Origin: Bradyrhizobium agreste
Lineage (GTDB): Bacteria > Pseudomonadota > Alphaproteobacteria > Rhizobiales > Xanthobacteraceae
Assembly (NCBI RefSeq): GCF_016031625.1
Contig: NZ_JACCHP010000019.1
Coordinates: 1-64,000, forward strand
Direction of reading: 5' to 3'
Length of the DNA stretch: 64,000 nt
The position numbers and the translations under genes were made by a program. A model generated the notes under the pieces. That model was not told where the DNA came from, made no database searches, and saw only the letters and a program-made list of their open reading frames with translations. Positions 8,357 through 17,036 of this stretch are shown here, piece by piece (within the stretch, counting starts at the first letter, position 1; the number at the start of each line of letters is the position of its first letter).

Positions 8357-10240
8357 TTACAATTGAGCCTGGATCAACGTGTTCATCATGCTCTGCACCA
8401 CCGACATGACATGGGCGTTGGCGGCGTAGGCATTCTGCAGCTGGATCAGGTTCGACATCTCCGCGTCGAGGTTGACCTTGGAGGTCGAGTCGAACTTGGC
8501 CTGAAGCGTCGAGACCACCACGCTCTGGCCCTGCTGAAGCTGCGTCGCCTGGGTCGCGGCATTGGCCTGCACGCTCAGGAACTGCTGGAGGAAGTTCGAG
8601 ACGCTGCCGGTGAACGGCTGGGTCGCCGAGCCGAGACCGCTCTGCGGCGAATAGGAGAACACCGCACTGGTGAGCTGGGAATAGAGATAGTCCGAACGCG
8701 TGGTGTCGCCCGCGGGCGTCACCGGCGAAGTGTTGTAGACCGACATCCTGGTCGGGTCGGCGACCAGCTGCGTGTTCACGGCGATGCGTCCGGCAAGGCC
8801 GGTCATCTGCGAGCCCGATGCCGTGATCGCGCCGGTGTAGAGCGCCTGCCCGCCGTCGGTGAACAGCGGCAGCTGCGGATTGCCCGAGGTCAGCGACGAG
8901 ATCGTCTTGGTGGTCGAGGCCGAGTTGATCTTGGCAAGGCCGGTGTTGTCGTCGGTCACCCGCAATGTCGTCGCGGTCGCCGGGGACGGGGCTGCGGAGA
9001 ACGACAGATGCGTGCCCGACAGCGCGGTGTTCAGCGCGGAGGCGATCGCGCCCATGCCGCCGGCGAAGTTGACGCCGATCCGCATCGGATTGGCGTTCGT
9101 GGCGTTCTGGAGCGGCAGCGCGGCGGGGTCGGTGACGTTGACCAGCGTGATCTGGCGCTGCGTGTTGGTGGCGCTGTCCGTGTAGGTGATGTTGACGGTG
9201 TTGCCCGGCAACGCACCGGCTAGCTCCAGGTCGAAACCAGCCGGCGGGCCGGAGACGGTGCTGCCGGCGGTGGTCTTGTCGGACAAAGCGCTCGCCATCG
9301 TGGCGGCGAGCTGGTCGATCTGGTTCTGCGCCTGCACCAGCGTCTCGTCGCGCAGCTTCAGATCGGCCGCGATCTGCCCCGACGAGACCACGTTGTTGGC
9401 GACCACGTCCACCTGCGAGCCGTTCGGCAGCTTGATGTTGAGCGCGCCGACGCCCGACTTGGCCGGGTCGATGTTGTAGAGCGAGGTCGCCGACAGCGCG
9501 CCGGCGGAGGCAAAGGAGAATTCCGAGGCGAGCCCCGCGCCGACCAGCTGAATGCCGGTCGTGGTGTAGATGTTGGTCTGGTTCGAGCCGTCGGTGGTGA
9601 CGCGGACGTCGACATATTTCGACAGCGTGTTGATGGCCTGGTCGCGCTGGTCCATCAGCGTGGCAGCCGAGGGATCGTTGGGCGACAGGCCCTGCAGCTT
9701 GGTGTTGATGGCGGCGATCTGCTGCATCGCCGCGTTGGCGGCCCGCGCCGAATTGCCGAGATCCTGCTCGACGTTGGAACGCAGCGACTGGATGCCCTTG
9801 GTGGTGACGTTGAGCTGCGTCGCCAGCGCCTGCGCCGCGCCGAGCGCGACCGTTTGCGCCGACGATGCCCCCGAGCTCGTCGACAGCGCCTGCAGCGCCG
9901 TGGTGAATTTGTTCAGCGCGGTTTCGAGCGTGCCGCTGTTGCCGGGCGTGCCATAGACATTCTGAAGCTGCTTCAGGATGTTGGCCATCTGGTCGGCGTA
10001 ACCACTGCCGCCGGTCTCGGTCCGCAGCTGGTTCAGCACATAGGCGTCGAGCTCGCGGCTGACGCCGGTCGTCATCGCCGTCGAGCCGAACTCGCCGGTG
10101 GTGACCTCGATCTGGTTCGGCGTCTGGACGACGTAACCCGGCGTCTGCGCATTGGCGACGTTCGAGGAGACGATCGAGAGCGCGGCCTGGTTGGCACGCA
10201 GACCGCTCATCGCACTGGCGAGCGCTGAACTCAAACCCAT
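8357..10240 (-). CDS. flgK: Flagellar hook-associated protein 1
   Basis: The 627-residue protein begins MGLSSALASAMSGLRANQ and has the SSNVANAQTPGYV signature of rod/hook/HAP N-termini. The C-terminal helix NLIQLQNAYAANAHVMSVVQ is also typical. FlgK forms the first junction ring between hook and filament and is exported through the flagellar type III apparatus. Its size is normal for the family. It lies 35 bases downstream of flgE and 21 bases upstream of flgL, in one operon. Confidence 0.95.
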   Translation of the reverse strand: MGLSSALASAMSGLRANQAALSIVSSNVANAQTPGYVVQTPNQIEVTTGEFGSTAMTTGVSRELDAYVLNQLRTETGGSGYADQMANILKQLQNVYGTPGNSGTLETALNKFTTALQALSTSSGASSAQTVALGAAQALATQLNVTTKGIQSLRSNVEQDLGNSARAANAAMQQIAAINTKLQGLSPNDPSAATLMDQRDQAINTLSKYVDVRVTTDGSNQTNIYTTTGIQLVGAGLASEFSFASAGALSATSLYNIDPAKSGVGALNIKLPNGSQVDVVANNVVSSGQIAADLKLRDETLVQAQNQIDQLAATMASALSDKTTAGSTVSGPPAGFDLELAGALPGNTVNITYTDSATNTQRQITLVNVTDPAALPLQNATNANPMRIGVNFAGGMGAIASALNTALSGTHLSFSAAPSPATATTLRVTDDNTGLAKINSASTTKTISSLTSGNPQLPLFTDGGQALYTGAITASGSQMTGLAGRIAVNTQLVADPTRMSVYNTSPVTPAGDTTRSDYLYSQLTSAVFSYSPQSGLGSATQPFTGSVSNFLQQFLSVQANAATQATQLQQGQSVVVSTLQAKFDSTSKVNLDAEMSNLIQLQNAYAANAHVMSVVQSMMNTLIQAQL

Positions 10241-10275
10241 ATCACTGGCCCGCCTTTGGTTACGTCACGCGCCGA

Positions 10276-12537
10276 TCAGCGCAGCACGTTGAGGAGATCC
10301 TGCACCATCGAATTTGCCGTCGTGATCACCTTGGTGTTGGCCGAATAGGCCTGCTGGGTCACGATCAGCTTGGTGAATTCGTCGGCGATGTCGGTGTTGG
10401 ATCCCTCCAGCGACGAACCGCTGATGGTGCCCGAGGCGCCGTCGATGGCGTCTCCCGACTGTTCGGTCGCGGCATAGGCGCCGCCATCGAGCGCCTTCAG
10501 ATAATTGGTGCCGTTGAAATGCGACAGCTGCACCTGGGCGAGGTTGAGGTTCTGGCCGTTGGAGAAGGTGCCGACCACGGTGCCGTTGTTGTTGACAGCG
10601 ACCGAGCGGAGCTGACCGGCGGCATAGCCGTTCTGGGTGATGGTGTTGATCGTCACCGCGCCGCTGGTGCTGGCATATTGCGTCAGTCCGCCCGAGGAGA
10701 TGTTGAAGGCGACCGAGCCGAGCGACTGGCCGCTGACGGTGACGTTGTTGATGGTGATGCCCGAGCCGCTCGGCGAGGTCAGCGAGCCGTCGGCGGCAAA
10801 GGTGAAGGTCTGGCCGGTGTTGACCCAGCCGACCGTGGTGCCGGTCGCGTTCGGGTCGGTCTGGTAGAACAGGTTCCAGCTGTCCGAATGGCCCGCACCC
10901 AGCGAGGCACTGTCGGTCTTGGCCCAGCGCAATTGCAGGTTCACCGGCGTGCCGGCGGCGTTGTAGGCCGTCACCGCGCCGCCGCTGATCGATTCCTTGG
11001 TGAAGGTCGCGATGTCGTTGCCGATCACGCCGCCGGTGCCGGCGGTGCCGCCACCGTCGCGATTCTTGGTGATGGTCGAGGTGAAGCCGAGTGCGGCGAA
11101 GGCGGCGCTGTTGGAGCTGGACACCACGAGGTTGGAGACGGTGCCGGTGTTGAGCGTGATCACGCCTCCGCTGCTGACCGACGAGCCCGAGGCACCGGAG
11201 AGCGCGTCGATCTTGCCGAGCAGGGTGGTGATGTTGTCGGTAATGTTGATCTGGTTCGGGCCCGAGGCACCCGAGGCGACGAAGGTCAGCGTCTGACCAT
11301 TGACGGTGATCGTGTCGGCGGGCGGGCCCGCCGAGAAGCCCGATGTGAGCACCTGGGCGCCGCCGGCGGTCGCCGTGCCGCTCAGCACCGTTGCGCCCGA
11401 GATCGGTGGCGAGGACAGCACGTTGCCGCCGCGCGTCACGCTGCTGATGCCAAGCGCGGTGGCGGCCGTACCGCTGCCGACCGCCACGTCGGTGCCGGTG
11501 CCGGTCGAGATCTGGATATTGCCGCTCACCGAGAGCGAAGCGGTGACGCCGGCGCCGCCGGCAGTCTGGATCGCGTTCAGGATGTCGGCCACTGTCGCCG
11601 TCGTACCCGCACCGAGACCGATCGTGGTGTTGCTGCCGACGGTGGAGACCGTGGTGCCGGCGTTGAACGTGATGGTGTTGCCGTTGATGGTCAGTGTCTG
11701 GCCGCTCAATGCCGTCAGAATGCTGGAGGCGAGATGCGTGCCGGCAGTGTTGTCGAGCGAGGTGGTGGTGGACGCCACCGCAGACGAATTGTTCTGGAGC
11801 GCAACCGTGCCCGTGGCCGTCGTTGACGAATAGGCCGAGCGGATGTTGCCGGTTGCAGCCGCGCCCGACACGGTCGCATTGGCGTAGGGCGCCGGCGGCG
11901 TGCCGACCGGCAGTGGGTTGGCGGCGAAATCGGACGGGTTGAGTCCGCCGGCCGCCAGCAGCGTGCCGCTCGAGGCCGTGGTTTTCGCCACCGTGTTCGG
12001 CTGGGTCGGCAGGTTCGCCGCGTACTGGATCGAGGTGGTCGCCTGCGCCGGGATGAAGTTGTTCTGGAATTGCAGGACGCTCGCCACGCTGCCGGTCGGG
12101 TTGCCGGTCTTCGGGTCGACCGTGACGCCCATCAGGTAATAGCCGGCGCCGTTGACGAGGTTGCCGTTGGCATTGAGCTGGAAGTCGCCACGCCGCGTGT
12201 AATAGGTCACTCCGGTGAAGACAGGCACGTTGTCGACGACGCCGCTCGCCTTCTGGATCGAGAAGAAGCCGTCGCCGGTGATCGCCATGTTGGTGGCGAC
12301 GCTGGAGGACGAGATCGTGCCCTGGGTGGTGATGGTGGCCTTGGCGTTGGCCGTCACGCCGCCTGCGACCTGCTTGCTCGGGACCGAGGAGTCCGGAATG
12401 AGGTCGACGAAGCTGGTGCCGATGCCCTTGTAACCGGTGGTGGATGAGTTCGCGATATTGCCGGAAATGTTCTGCAGCGCGAAGGACTGCGCCTGCAGGC
12501 CACCCACCGAGGTGTTCATTGCATCGAAGATACCCAT
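10276..12537 (-). CDS. flgE: Flagellar hook protein
   Basis: The 753-residue protein has the N-terminal MGIFDAMNTSVGGLQAQSFA and NISGNIANSSTTGYKGI signatures of hook and rod proteins, ITGDGFFSI, and a C-terminal KLIVTQQAYSANTKVI helix. FlgE builds the universal-joint hook. It is longer than enterobacterial FlgE (about 400) and than many alphaproteobacterial versions. Much of the extra length is two IN-like modules, one at about 11430-11720 and one at 11072-11405 that is shared with FlgL. GGAGAC lies 8 bases before the ATG. A sigma-54 promoter is upstream, as expected for hook operons. Confidence 0.95.
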   Translation of the reverse strand: MGIFDAMNTSVGGLQAQSFALQNISGNIANSSTTGYKGIGTSFVDLIPDSSVPSKQVAGGVTANAKATITTQGTISSSSVATNMAITGDGFFSIQKASGVVDNVPVFTGVTYYTRRGDFQLNANGNLVNGAGYYLMGVTVDPKTGNPTGSVASVLQFQNNFIPAQATTSIQYAANLPTQPNTVAKTTASSGTLLAAGGLNPSDFAANPLPVGTPPAPYANATVSGAAATGNIRSAYSSTTATGTVALQNNSSAVASTTTSLDNTAGTHLASSILTALSGQTLTINGNTITFNAGTTVSTVGSNTTIGLGAGTTATVADILNAIQTAGGAGVTASLSVSGNIQISTGTGTDVAVGSGTAATALGISSVTRGGNVLSSPPISGATVLSGTATAGGAQVLTSGFSAGPPADTITVNGQTLTFVASGASGPNQINITDNITTLLGKIDALSGASGSSVSSGGVITLNTGTVSNLVVSSSNSAAFAALGFTSTITKNRDGGGTAGTGGVIGNDIATFTKESISGGAVTAYNAAGTPVNLQLRWAKTDSASLGAGHSDSWNLFYQTDPNATGTTVGWVNTGQTFTFAADGSLTSPSGSGITINNVTVSGQSLGSVAFNISSGGLTQYASTSGAVTINTITQNGYAAGQLRSVAVNNNGTVVGTFSNGQNLNLAQVQLSHFNGTNYLKALDGGAYAATEQSGDAIDGASGTISGSSLEGSNTDIADEFTKLIVTQQAYSANTKVITTANSMVQDLLNVLR
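11072..11405 (-). repeat. Module in flgE shared with flgL
   Basis: This is the counterpart of the flgL module at 7008-7322, with the same order of short motifs and close similarity even in the DNA around TVNGxTLTFVASGA. A more diverged module of the same type (TINGNTITFNAG to AATALGISS) is encoded at about 11430-11720, so the hook gene has an internal duplication. Confidence 0.8.
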
Positions 12538-12601
12538 AACTTTGTCTCCAAATCCGATCTCGGCGGCCGGTCGACCATGGCCGCAATCGGAAAGAGACGT
12601 C

Positions 12602-12616
12602 GCAAGGCCTATGCCA
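12602..12616 (-). promoter_or_regulatory. Sigma-54 promoter of the flgE-flgK-flgL operon
   Basis: Read on the minus strand the site is TGGCAT-AGGCC-TTGC. It matches the consensus TGGCAC-N5-TTGC at all positions but one and has the invariant GG and GC with correct spacing. Transcription would start near 12590, about 50 bases before the flgE ATG. Sigma-54 control of hook operons is known in Caulobacter. Confidence 0.75.
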
Positions 12617-12650
12617 ATGCTGGTATCTTCAGGAAATCAACGACTTAATG

Positions 12651-12677
12651 AAAACGCCCCGGCCTGATGACCGGGGC
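12651..12677 (-). terminator. Terminator downstream of msrB
   Basis: On the minus strand the stem GCCCCGG/CCGGGGC (12677-12671 with 12662-12656) is followed by GTTTTC. It lies 130 bases after the msrB stop and would shield the flgE promoter from read-through. Confidence 0.65.
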
Positions 12678-12714
12678 ACAATTGCCGGGACCGGCAACAA
12701 TTGCCGGGGCGAGC

Positions 12715-12797
12715 GTCGTTCCGGAGCGATGCAAAGCATCGAATCCGGAACCTCGAGATTCCGGGTCTGGTCTCTTCGGACCATCCCGGAATGACGG
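12715..12797. repeat. Dispersed intergenic hairpin (CCGGAATGACG-type)
   Basis: It holds stem pieces ATCCGGAA, GATTCCGGG and CATCCCGGAATGACGG. This resembles other intergenic hairpins in the window that end in GGAATGACG (59134-59241) or GGCATGACGG (38298-38384). It is located just after the msrB stop codon. Confidence 0.55.
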
Positions 12798-12806
12798 CTT
12801 GATTGC

Positions 12807-13319
12807 CTACGTCGCCGACGCCGCAGCCGGGTGGAAGACCAGCCCGAAACCGTCGATGCAATAGCGCAATCCGGTCGGCTTCGGGCCGTCGTCGAAGACA
12901 TGGCCGAGATGGCCGCCGCAGCGCCGGCAATGCACTTCGGTGCGGACCATGCCGTAGGTGCGGTCCTCGGTCTTGCCGACATTGCCCTCGATCGGCGCAT
13001 AGAAGCTCGGCCAACCCGTGCCGCTCTCGAACTTGGTCTCGGACGAAAACAGCGGCAGGTCGCAGCCAGCGCAGGCGAAGATGCCCTTGCGGTGCTCCTT
13101 CAGGAGCGGGCTGGAGCCGGGCCGCTCAGTGCCGTGGTTGCGCAGGATCTCATATTGCTGCGGCGTGAGTTGGGCACGCCATTCGGCCTCGGTCTTCGTG
13201 ATCTCGAACTTTTCCGCGGCCTTCTCGCCGGCCTCGGCAGGTGTTCCTCGCAGCCAGCGGGAGGCGGAAAGGCCGAACAGGCCGGCGACAGTCGTGAGCA
13301 GGATGCGGCGGTCAAGCAT
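12807..13319 (-). CDS. msrB: Peptide methionine sulfoxide reductase B, probably exported
   Basis: The 170-residue protein starts at ATG 13319, which has GGAGA upstream; the longer start at 13346 has no such site. Zinc ligands are C83/C86 (CAGC) and C131/C134 (CRRC). SGTGWPSF and HLGHVFDDGP are MsrB signatures, and the reductive cysteine is C154 in LRYCIDG. Most MsrB proteins have RYCINS there. It reduces methionine-R-sulfoxide. An N-terminal DRRILLTT followed by a hydrophobic stretch suggests Tat export to the periplasm, although the twin-arginine context is not canonical. Confidence 0.9.
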   Translation of the reverse strand: MLDRRILLTTVAGLFGLSASRWLRGTPAEAGEKAAEKFEITKTEAEWRAQLTPQQYEILRNHGTERPGSSPLLKEHRKGIFACAGCDLPLFSSETKFESGTGWPSFYAPIEGNVGKTEDRTYGMVRTEVHCRRCGGHLGHVFDDGPKPTGLRYCIDGFGLVFHPAAASAT

Positions 13320-13406
13320 GTCATTCTCCGTGGGCGGGAAGTCCATGGCCTGAGATACGGGCTTCTGTCGGCCGACGTTACACGTCCGGGCGGAATTTCG
13401 CTCAAC

Positions 13407-14858
13407 TTATTGCGAGACGCGGTCATCGTGCGCGACCGGTTCCGCGGCTTCGACCGCAGCCTTCGGCGCCGGCCGCGGCCGCGCGCCGGGCGCGGCACGG
13501 CGAGGACTGGTGCCGGCGGCGCGGTTGGCTTCGGCGAGGCGGGCCTCGCGTTGCCTGTCCTTGACCCTGGCGCGCTCGCGATAGCGCGCGAGCGCACCTG
13601 CGGCGGCGGAGCTCGCCCTGCCCCAGATCCCGACCAGCTGCCCGGCGACGCGCCCCGCGGCGCCGCCCGCCCAGACCAGCTCGAATGGCGAGAACAGCTT
13701 CCAGCGCTCATCGCCCCACAAAATGCTGCGCGCGATCATCTGTCCGGCCATGGCGGAGGTGTTCATGCCCTGGCGGCCGAACCCGCTCGCCACCCACAGG
13801 CCTTTGCGCAACTGGCCGATCTGCGGCATGCCGTGCACGGTGTGGCCGGTGGCGCCGCCGAACATCTCGGTAACCTCGACATTGCCGAGCTCGGGAAAGA
13901 TCGTCCGGATCCGCCGCCTGACGGCGCCGGCGAAGCGCTGCGGACGCGCGGCCCAGGTGGTCTCCGGGCTCTCCCACATCAGCCGGTCGCCGTCGACGAT
14001 CCGGAAATGGTCGACACCGTCGGAATCCATCACCGATTCCTTGAAGGCGATGATCTCGTGCAGGCGCTCGCCGAGCGGCGCGGTCACGCCGGCATAGCGC
14101 CAGACCGGCAGCAACGTCTCCGACAAGCGCTTCGAGGGCGCGCCGAGATGAATGTTGCCGGCGAGCACGATCTGGCTCGCGCGCAGCCGCGCCGAGGGCG
14201 TGACGATGCGCTTGCGGATGCCGGAATGATCGATGCTGACGACCGGCGTGTCCTCGAAGATGCGGGCGCCTGCCCGCCGTGCCAGCGCCGCAAGGCCGTG
14301 CACGTATTTGCGGCCGTCGACCTGGAACGCTTTTGGATAATACACGCCGTGGAAGTAATGCTCGGTCTTGAGCGCCTCGCGCACGCGGTCGACCTGCCAG
14401 CCCTCGACCTCGGTGTCGAAATCCTCGTTCAGCATCTGCAACCGGCTGATCAGCCGGTCGCCGGCATCGACGTTGGAGACCTCCAGCACGCCCGCGCTGA
14501 GACCGATCCCCGGCATGTTCTCTTCGCTGGCAATGGCCCGGACGAACTCGGCGCCCTCCTTCGACAGCGCCCACAATTCGCGGGCGTCCTCGAAGCCGAT
14601 GCGCTCGATAAGGTCGTTAAGCGGCAGCGCAAAGCCCGGCATCACGGTGCCGAGCTGGTTGCCCGAGGCGTTCCAGCCGATATGCCGGCCCTCGAGCACC
14701 GCGACGCTGGCCCCGAGCCGGGCCGCCTCCAGCGCGATGGAAAGCCCGGCAAGGCCCGCCCCGATCACACAAATGTCGGCATCGAGATCGAACGACAGCC
14801 GCATGCGATCGCGAAGGCCGGCTTCTTGCTGGGGCACGCTTGTGAAAGTCTCGCTCAT
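13407..14858 (-). CDS. FAD-dependent oxidoreductase (DAO family)
   Basis: The 483-residue protein has the dinucleotide-binding VIGAGLAGLSIALEAARLG (about residues 32-50) ending in acidic VLEG, the N-terminal Rossmann fold of the D-amino-acid oxidase/glycine oxidase superfamily. GRQGMNTSAMAGQMIA near residue 365 is the C-terminal FAD contact. Such enzymes oxidise amines or amino acids, and related genes are often annotated as putrescine or gamma-glutamylputrescine oxidoreductases. The last 80 residues are basic and proline/alanine-rich, a tail absent from most family members. It stands alone, divergent from the phosphatase gene. Confidence 0.8.
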   Translation of the reverse strand: MSETFTSVPQQEAGLRDRMRLSFDLDADICVIGAGLAGLSIALEAARLGASVAVLEGRHIGWNASGNQLGTVMPGFALPLNDLIERIGFEDARELWALSKEGAEFVRAIASEENMPGIGLSAGVLEVSNVDAGDRLISRLQMLNEDFDTEVEGWQVDRVREALKTEHYFHGVYYPKAFQVDGRKYVHGLAALARRAGARIFEDTPVVSIDHSGIRKRIVTPSARLRASQIVLAGNIHLGAPSKRLSETLLPVWRYAGVTAPLGERLHEIIAFKESVMDSDGVDHFRIVDGDRLMWESPETTWAARPQRFAGAVRRRIRTIFPELGNVEVTEMFGGATGHTVHGMPQIGQLRKGLWVASGFGRQGMNTSAMAGQMIARSILWGDERWKLFSPFELVWAGGAAGRVAGQLVGIWGRASSAAAGALARYRERARVKDRQREARLAEANRAAGTSPRRAAPGARPRPAPKAAVEAAEPVAHDDRVSQ

Positions 14859-14951
14859 GCAGTTTTCTTAGAGGACTGTGCGGGCGCTTGTCACCTTGTC
14901 CTCAACCGGCGCCTGTAGATTATCCTGGACGCGTAACGATTCGAGAATGCC

Positions 14952-15491
14952 ATGCGCCGTTTGATGCTGCTGCGTCACGCCAAGACCGAGACCGACGCAC
15001 CGAGCGGCCGTGACCAGGACCGCCGGCTCGATGACCGCGGCCACAGGGATGCCGCGCAGATGGGCGACTGGATCGCCGCCCATCCCCCCTTCCCCGATAC
15101 CGTGCTGGTCTCGCACGCCGTGCGGGCCCGGCAGACCTGGGACATCGCCTGGAAGGCCATGAAGGACCGCGTCCCGGCGCCGCAGGTCGAGGTCCTGCCG
15201 GAGCTCTACGGCGCCGATCCCGCGCAGATCCTGGAGACCATTCGCACCGCAACTGCCCCGGCCGATCCGAAGCGGCTGCTGCTGATCGGCCACAATCCCG
15301 GCATGCACGAGGTCGCCCTGATGCTGATCGGCGGCGGCGATCATCACCATGGCGCCAAGGCGCTCGCCCACAACCTGCCCACCGCAGGGCTTGCGATCTT
15401 CGACTTTGACGTCAAGGATTGGGATGACGTGGCCTACCGCCGCGGCAAGCTCGTGCTGTTCGTGAGCCCCAAGCTGCTTCGATCGGGCTAG
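14952..15491 (+). CDS. Histidine phosphatase family protein (SixA-like)
   Basis: The 179-residue protein has the catalytic LLRHAKTE (His9) at its N-terminus and GHNPGMHE (second catalytic histidine, about residue 117). This is the compact layout of SixA-type phosphohistidine phosphatases rather than phosphoglycerate mutases. SixA acts on phosphorylated Hpt or PTS proteins in E. coli; the target here is unknown. It is transcribed singly. Confidence 0.85.
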   Translation: MRRLMLLRHAKTETDAPSGRDQDRRLDDRGHRDAAQMGDWIAAHPPFPDTVLVSHAVRARQTWDIAWKAMKDRVPAPQVEVLPELYGADPAQILETIRTATAPADPKRLLLIGHNPGMHEVALMLIGGGDHHHGAKALAHNLPTAGLAIFDFDVKDWDDVAYRRGKLVLFVSPKLLRSG

Positions 15492-15540
15492 AGACGCGCG
15501 GGCGCCGTCTCGACCGGTCGATCCAGCCTGGTTCACGTCA

Positions 15541-15642
15541 GCGTTTTCGAGCGAAGTGGGTACCGGTTCGCGTAAAGAAAACGCGTCCAAACAGGAAGCT
15601 AGAGCCCCGTTCCGATTCCATCGCAACGTAAATCGCTCTAGA
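15541..15642 (+). repeat. Dispersed repeat A, copy 1 (double hairpin)
   Basis: A GCGTTTTCGAGCGAAGTGG...GAAAACGCGTC hairpin is followed by a CTAGAGC...GCTCTAG hairpin. Other copies in this window are at 18807-18855 (reverse), 33701-33757, 41834-41905 (degenerate) and 60288-60386 (full). This one fills the gap between the phosphatase and usp genes. Confidence 0.85.
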
Positions 15643-15670
15643 CTTCCTGGCCGGAAGACTGGAGGCGCAG

Positions 15671-16096
15671 ATGTTCAAGTCCATCCTCGTGCCCATCGAC
15701 CTCGCCGACACCGATCTCGCCAAGCCGGCGATCGCGACCGCAGCGACGCTGTCGCAGACCTGGAGCGGCAATGTACGCCTGCTCAACGTGCTGCCGATGA
15801 CGCCGGTGATGCTGGCCGAATATGTCCCGGCCGATTTCGACGAGCAGCAGCGCCAGACCTCGGAAGAGGCCCTCGCCATCGTCGCCCGCGAATCCGGCAT
15901 CGAGCCTTCCCGCATCTCCAGCGTGGTGCGCCAGGGCGGCATCTACCACGAGATCCTGGAGGAAGCCGCGCACATGAAGGCCGACCTGATCGTGATGACC
16001 TCGCACCGGCCGGCGATGCGCACCTATTTCCTCGGCTCCAACGCCGGCCACGTCGTGCGTTACGCCAAGTGCTCGGTGCTGGTGGTAAGGCATTGA
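15671..16096 (+). CDS. Universal stress protein (UspA family)
   Basis: The 141-residue protein starts MFKSILVPIDLADTD, the Usp beta1-alpha1 signature. It has a C-terminal SNAGHVVRYAKCSVLVVR, matching the G-x9-G(S/T) type ATP-binding tail. Usp proteins are cytoplasmic nucleotide-binding stress proteins. GGAG precedes the ATG. It is a single-domain version of standard length. A membrane-protein gene follows after 15 bases and may be cotranscribed. Confidence 0.88.
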   Translation: MFKSILVPIDLADTDLAKPAIATAATLSQTWSGNVRLLNVLPMTPVMLAEYVPADFDEQQRQTSEEALAIVARESGIEPSRISSVVRQGGIYHEILEEAAHMKADLIVMTSHRPAMRTYFLGSNAGHVVRYAKCSVLVVRH

Positions 16097-16111
16097 ACTC
16101 GGAGCAATGCC

Positions 16112-16570
16112 ATGAAGCAATGGTGGCGGAGATGGACCTACGAGGTCCCGCTCGCGATCAGTGATGCGCTATGGGAGGTGCTGGTCGTCCAGCTGGCGGA
16201 GCAGCTGGATCGACTGACGGTGCGGAAGGTGATCGCCGTCGTCCCCGTCGCGATCATCGTGCTTGCCTACTATCACAGGATTCCGATTCCCCCGGAACTC
16301 ATGCTGGTCGGCGACTTCCTCGCTTATATCGACATCTTCTCGGCGCTGATCCTGCTCGGCGTGATGAGCCGCGTCACCACGATCCTGTTCGCCGTCAAAC
16401 AGGCAGCGGCAGCGATTGCTGCATTCACGAGCAACGTTGCTTCACGCCTGCAGCGACTGGACGTCCGACATGGACGCCAACGCAGTGCCTCAAGGCCTCA
16501 CCGCAAACCGAGCAGAACTGAAGACGATCGAGCATTCGGCGGAGCGTGGGATCAGGTCGCGATCGCCTGA
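16112..16570 (+). CDS. Small membrane protein of unknown function
   Basis: The protein has 152 residues. A charged N-terminus (KQWWRRWTYEVP) is followed by two hydrophobic segments around residues 45-58 (VIAVVPVAIIVLAYY) and 70-90 (LAYIDIFSALILLGVMS). The tail after about residue 110 is arginine-rich and looks non-conserved. I do not recognise a family. The close spacing to usp (15 bases) suggests one transcript. Confidence 0.6.
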   Translation: MKQWWRRWTYEVPLAISDALWEVLVVQLAEQLDRLTVRKVIAVVPVAIIVLAYYHRIPIPPELMLVGDFLAYIDIFSALILLGVMSRVTTILFAVKQAAAAIAAFTSNVASRLQRLDVRHGRQRSASRPHRKPSRTEDDRAFGGAWDQVAIA

Positions 16571-16610
16571 TCCCGCATTCGCTCACAAATACCGCGACAG
16601 CAGAGAGCGT

Positions 16611-16696
16611 GTAGGATGGGTAGAGCACTTGCGAAACCCATCAGGATTCAACACGGAAAGCGTTGATGGGTTTCGCTTCGCTCTACCCATCCTACG
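16611..16696. repeat. Large imperfect hairpin (GTAGGATGGGTAGAGC element)
   Basis: GTAGGATGGGTAGAGC at the left end pairs with GCTCTACCCATCCTAC at the right end. An inner arm GCGAAACCCATCA/TGATGGGTTTCGC makes a nested long hairpin of about 86 bases. Elements of this kind are widespread between bacterial genes. It is the first of three repeats in the 466-bp gene-free stretch 16571-17036. Confidence 0.8.
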
Positions 16697-16728
16697 AATT
16701 TGAGGAACGGCGTCGTCTCCCCACACTC

Positions 16729-16846
16729 CGTCATTGCGAGCGCAGCGAAGCAAGCCAGAATCTTTCCGCGGCGACAGTCTGGATTGCTTCGCGGAGCCTG
16801 TGATGGGCCGCGCGCCGCGCGGACCTGTTGGCTCGCAATGACGACG
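16729..16846. repeat. Dispersed repeat B, copy 1 (CGTCATTGCGAGCGCAGCGAAGC)
   Basis: The left end CGTCATTGCGAGCGCAGC is the inverse of the right end GGCTCGCAATGACG, with an internal GGATTGCTTCGC arm. Copies 2 and 3 are at 26638-26718 and 55843-55923. This copy carries an extra insertion in its right arm. Confidence 0.85.
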
Positions 16847-16870
16847 TTGGACAGCTGTTTATGAAAACAC

Positions 16871-17018
16871 CGCTCTCGTGCCCCGGACGCAGCGCAGCGC
16901 TACTTCAGCGAAGCGCTGCAGAGCCGGGGCCCATGTGGCAGCACGCGCTGTGGCTCCTGGGTCCCGGCTCTGCGACGCAACGCCAAGAGCGTTGCGCCGC
17001 GTCCGGGACACGGAAGCA
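16871..17018. repeat. Dispersed repeat (GTGCCCCGGACGCAGCGCAGC type)
   Basis: GTGCCCCGGACGCAGCGCAGCG at the left and GCGCCGCGTCCGGGACACGG at the right form a long imperfect palindrome. A related element lies at 55670-55815. It ends 19 bases from the stop of the DUF1127 gene. Confidence 0.7.
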
Positions 17019-17036
17019 ACGAGCGATAGGAACGGC

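Noticed and set aside
6752..9223. Long plus-strand frames opposite flgL and flgK (6752-7696, 7862-9223)
   Set aside because: Composition is Arg/Gly/Val-rich and antisense-like. The minus-strand genes are clearly FlgL and FlgK.
10265..12586. A 773-codon frame overlapping flgE on the same strand
   Set aside because: It is the +1 shadow of flgE, rich in Arg, His and Gln, without any flagellar signature.
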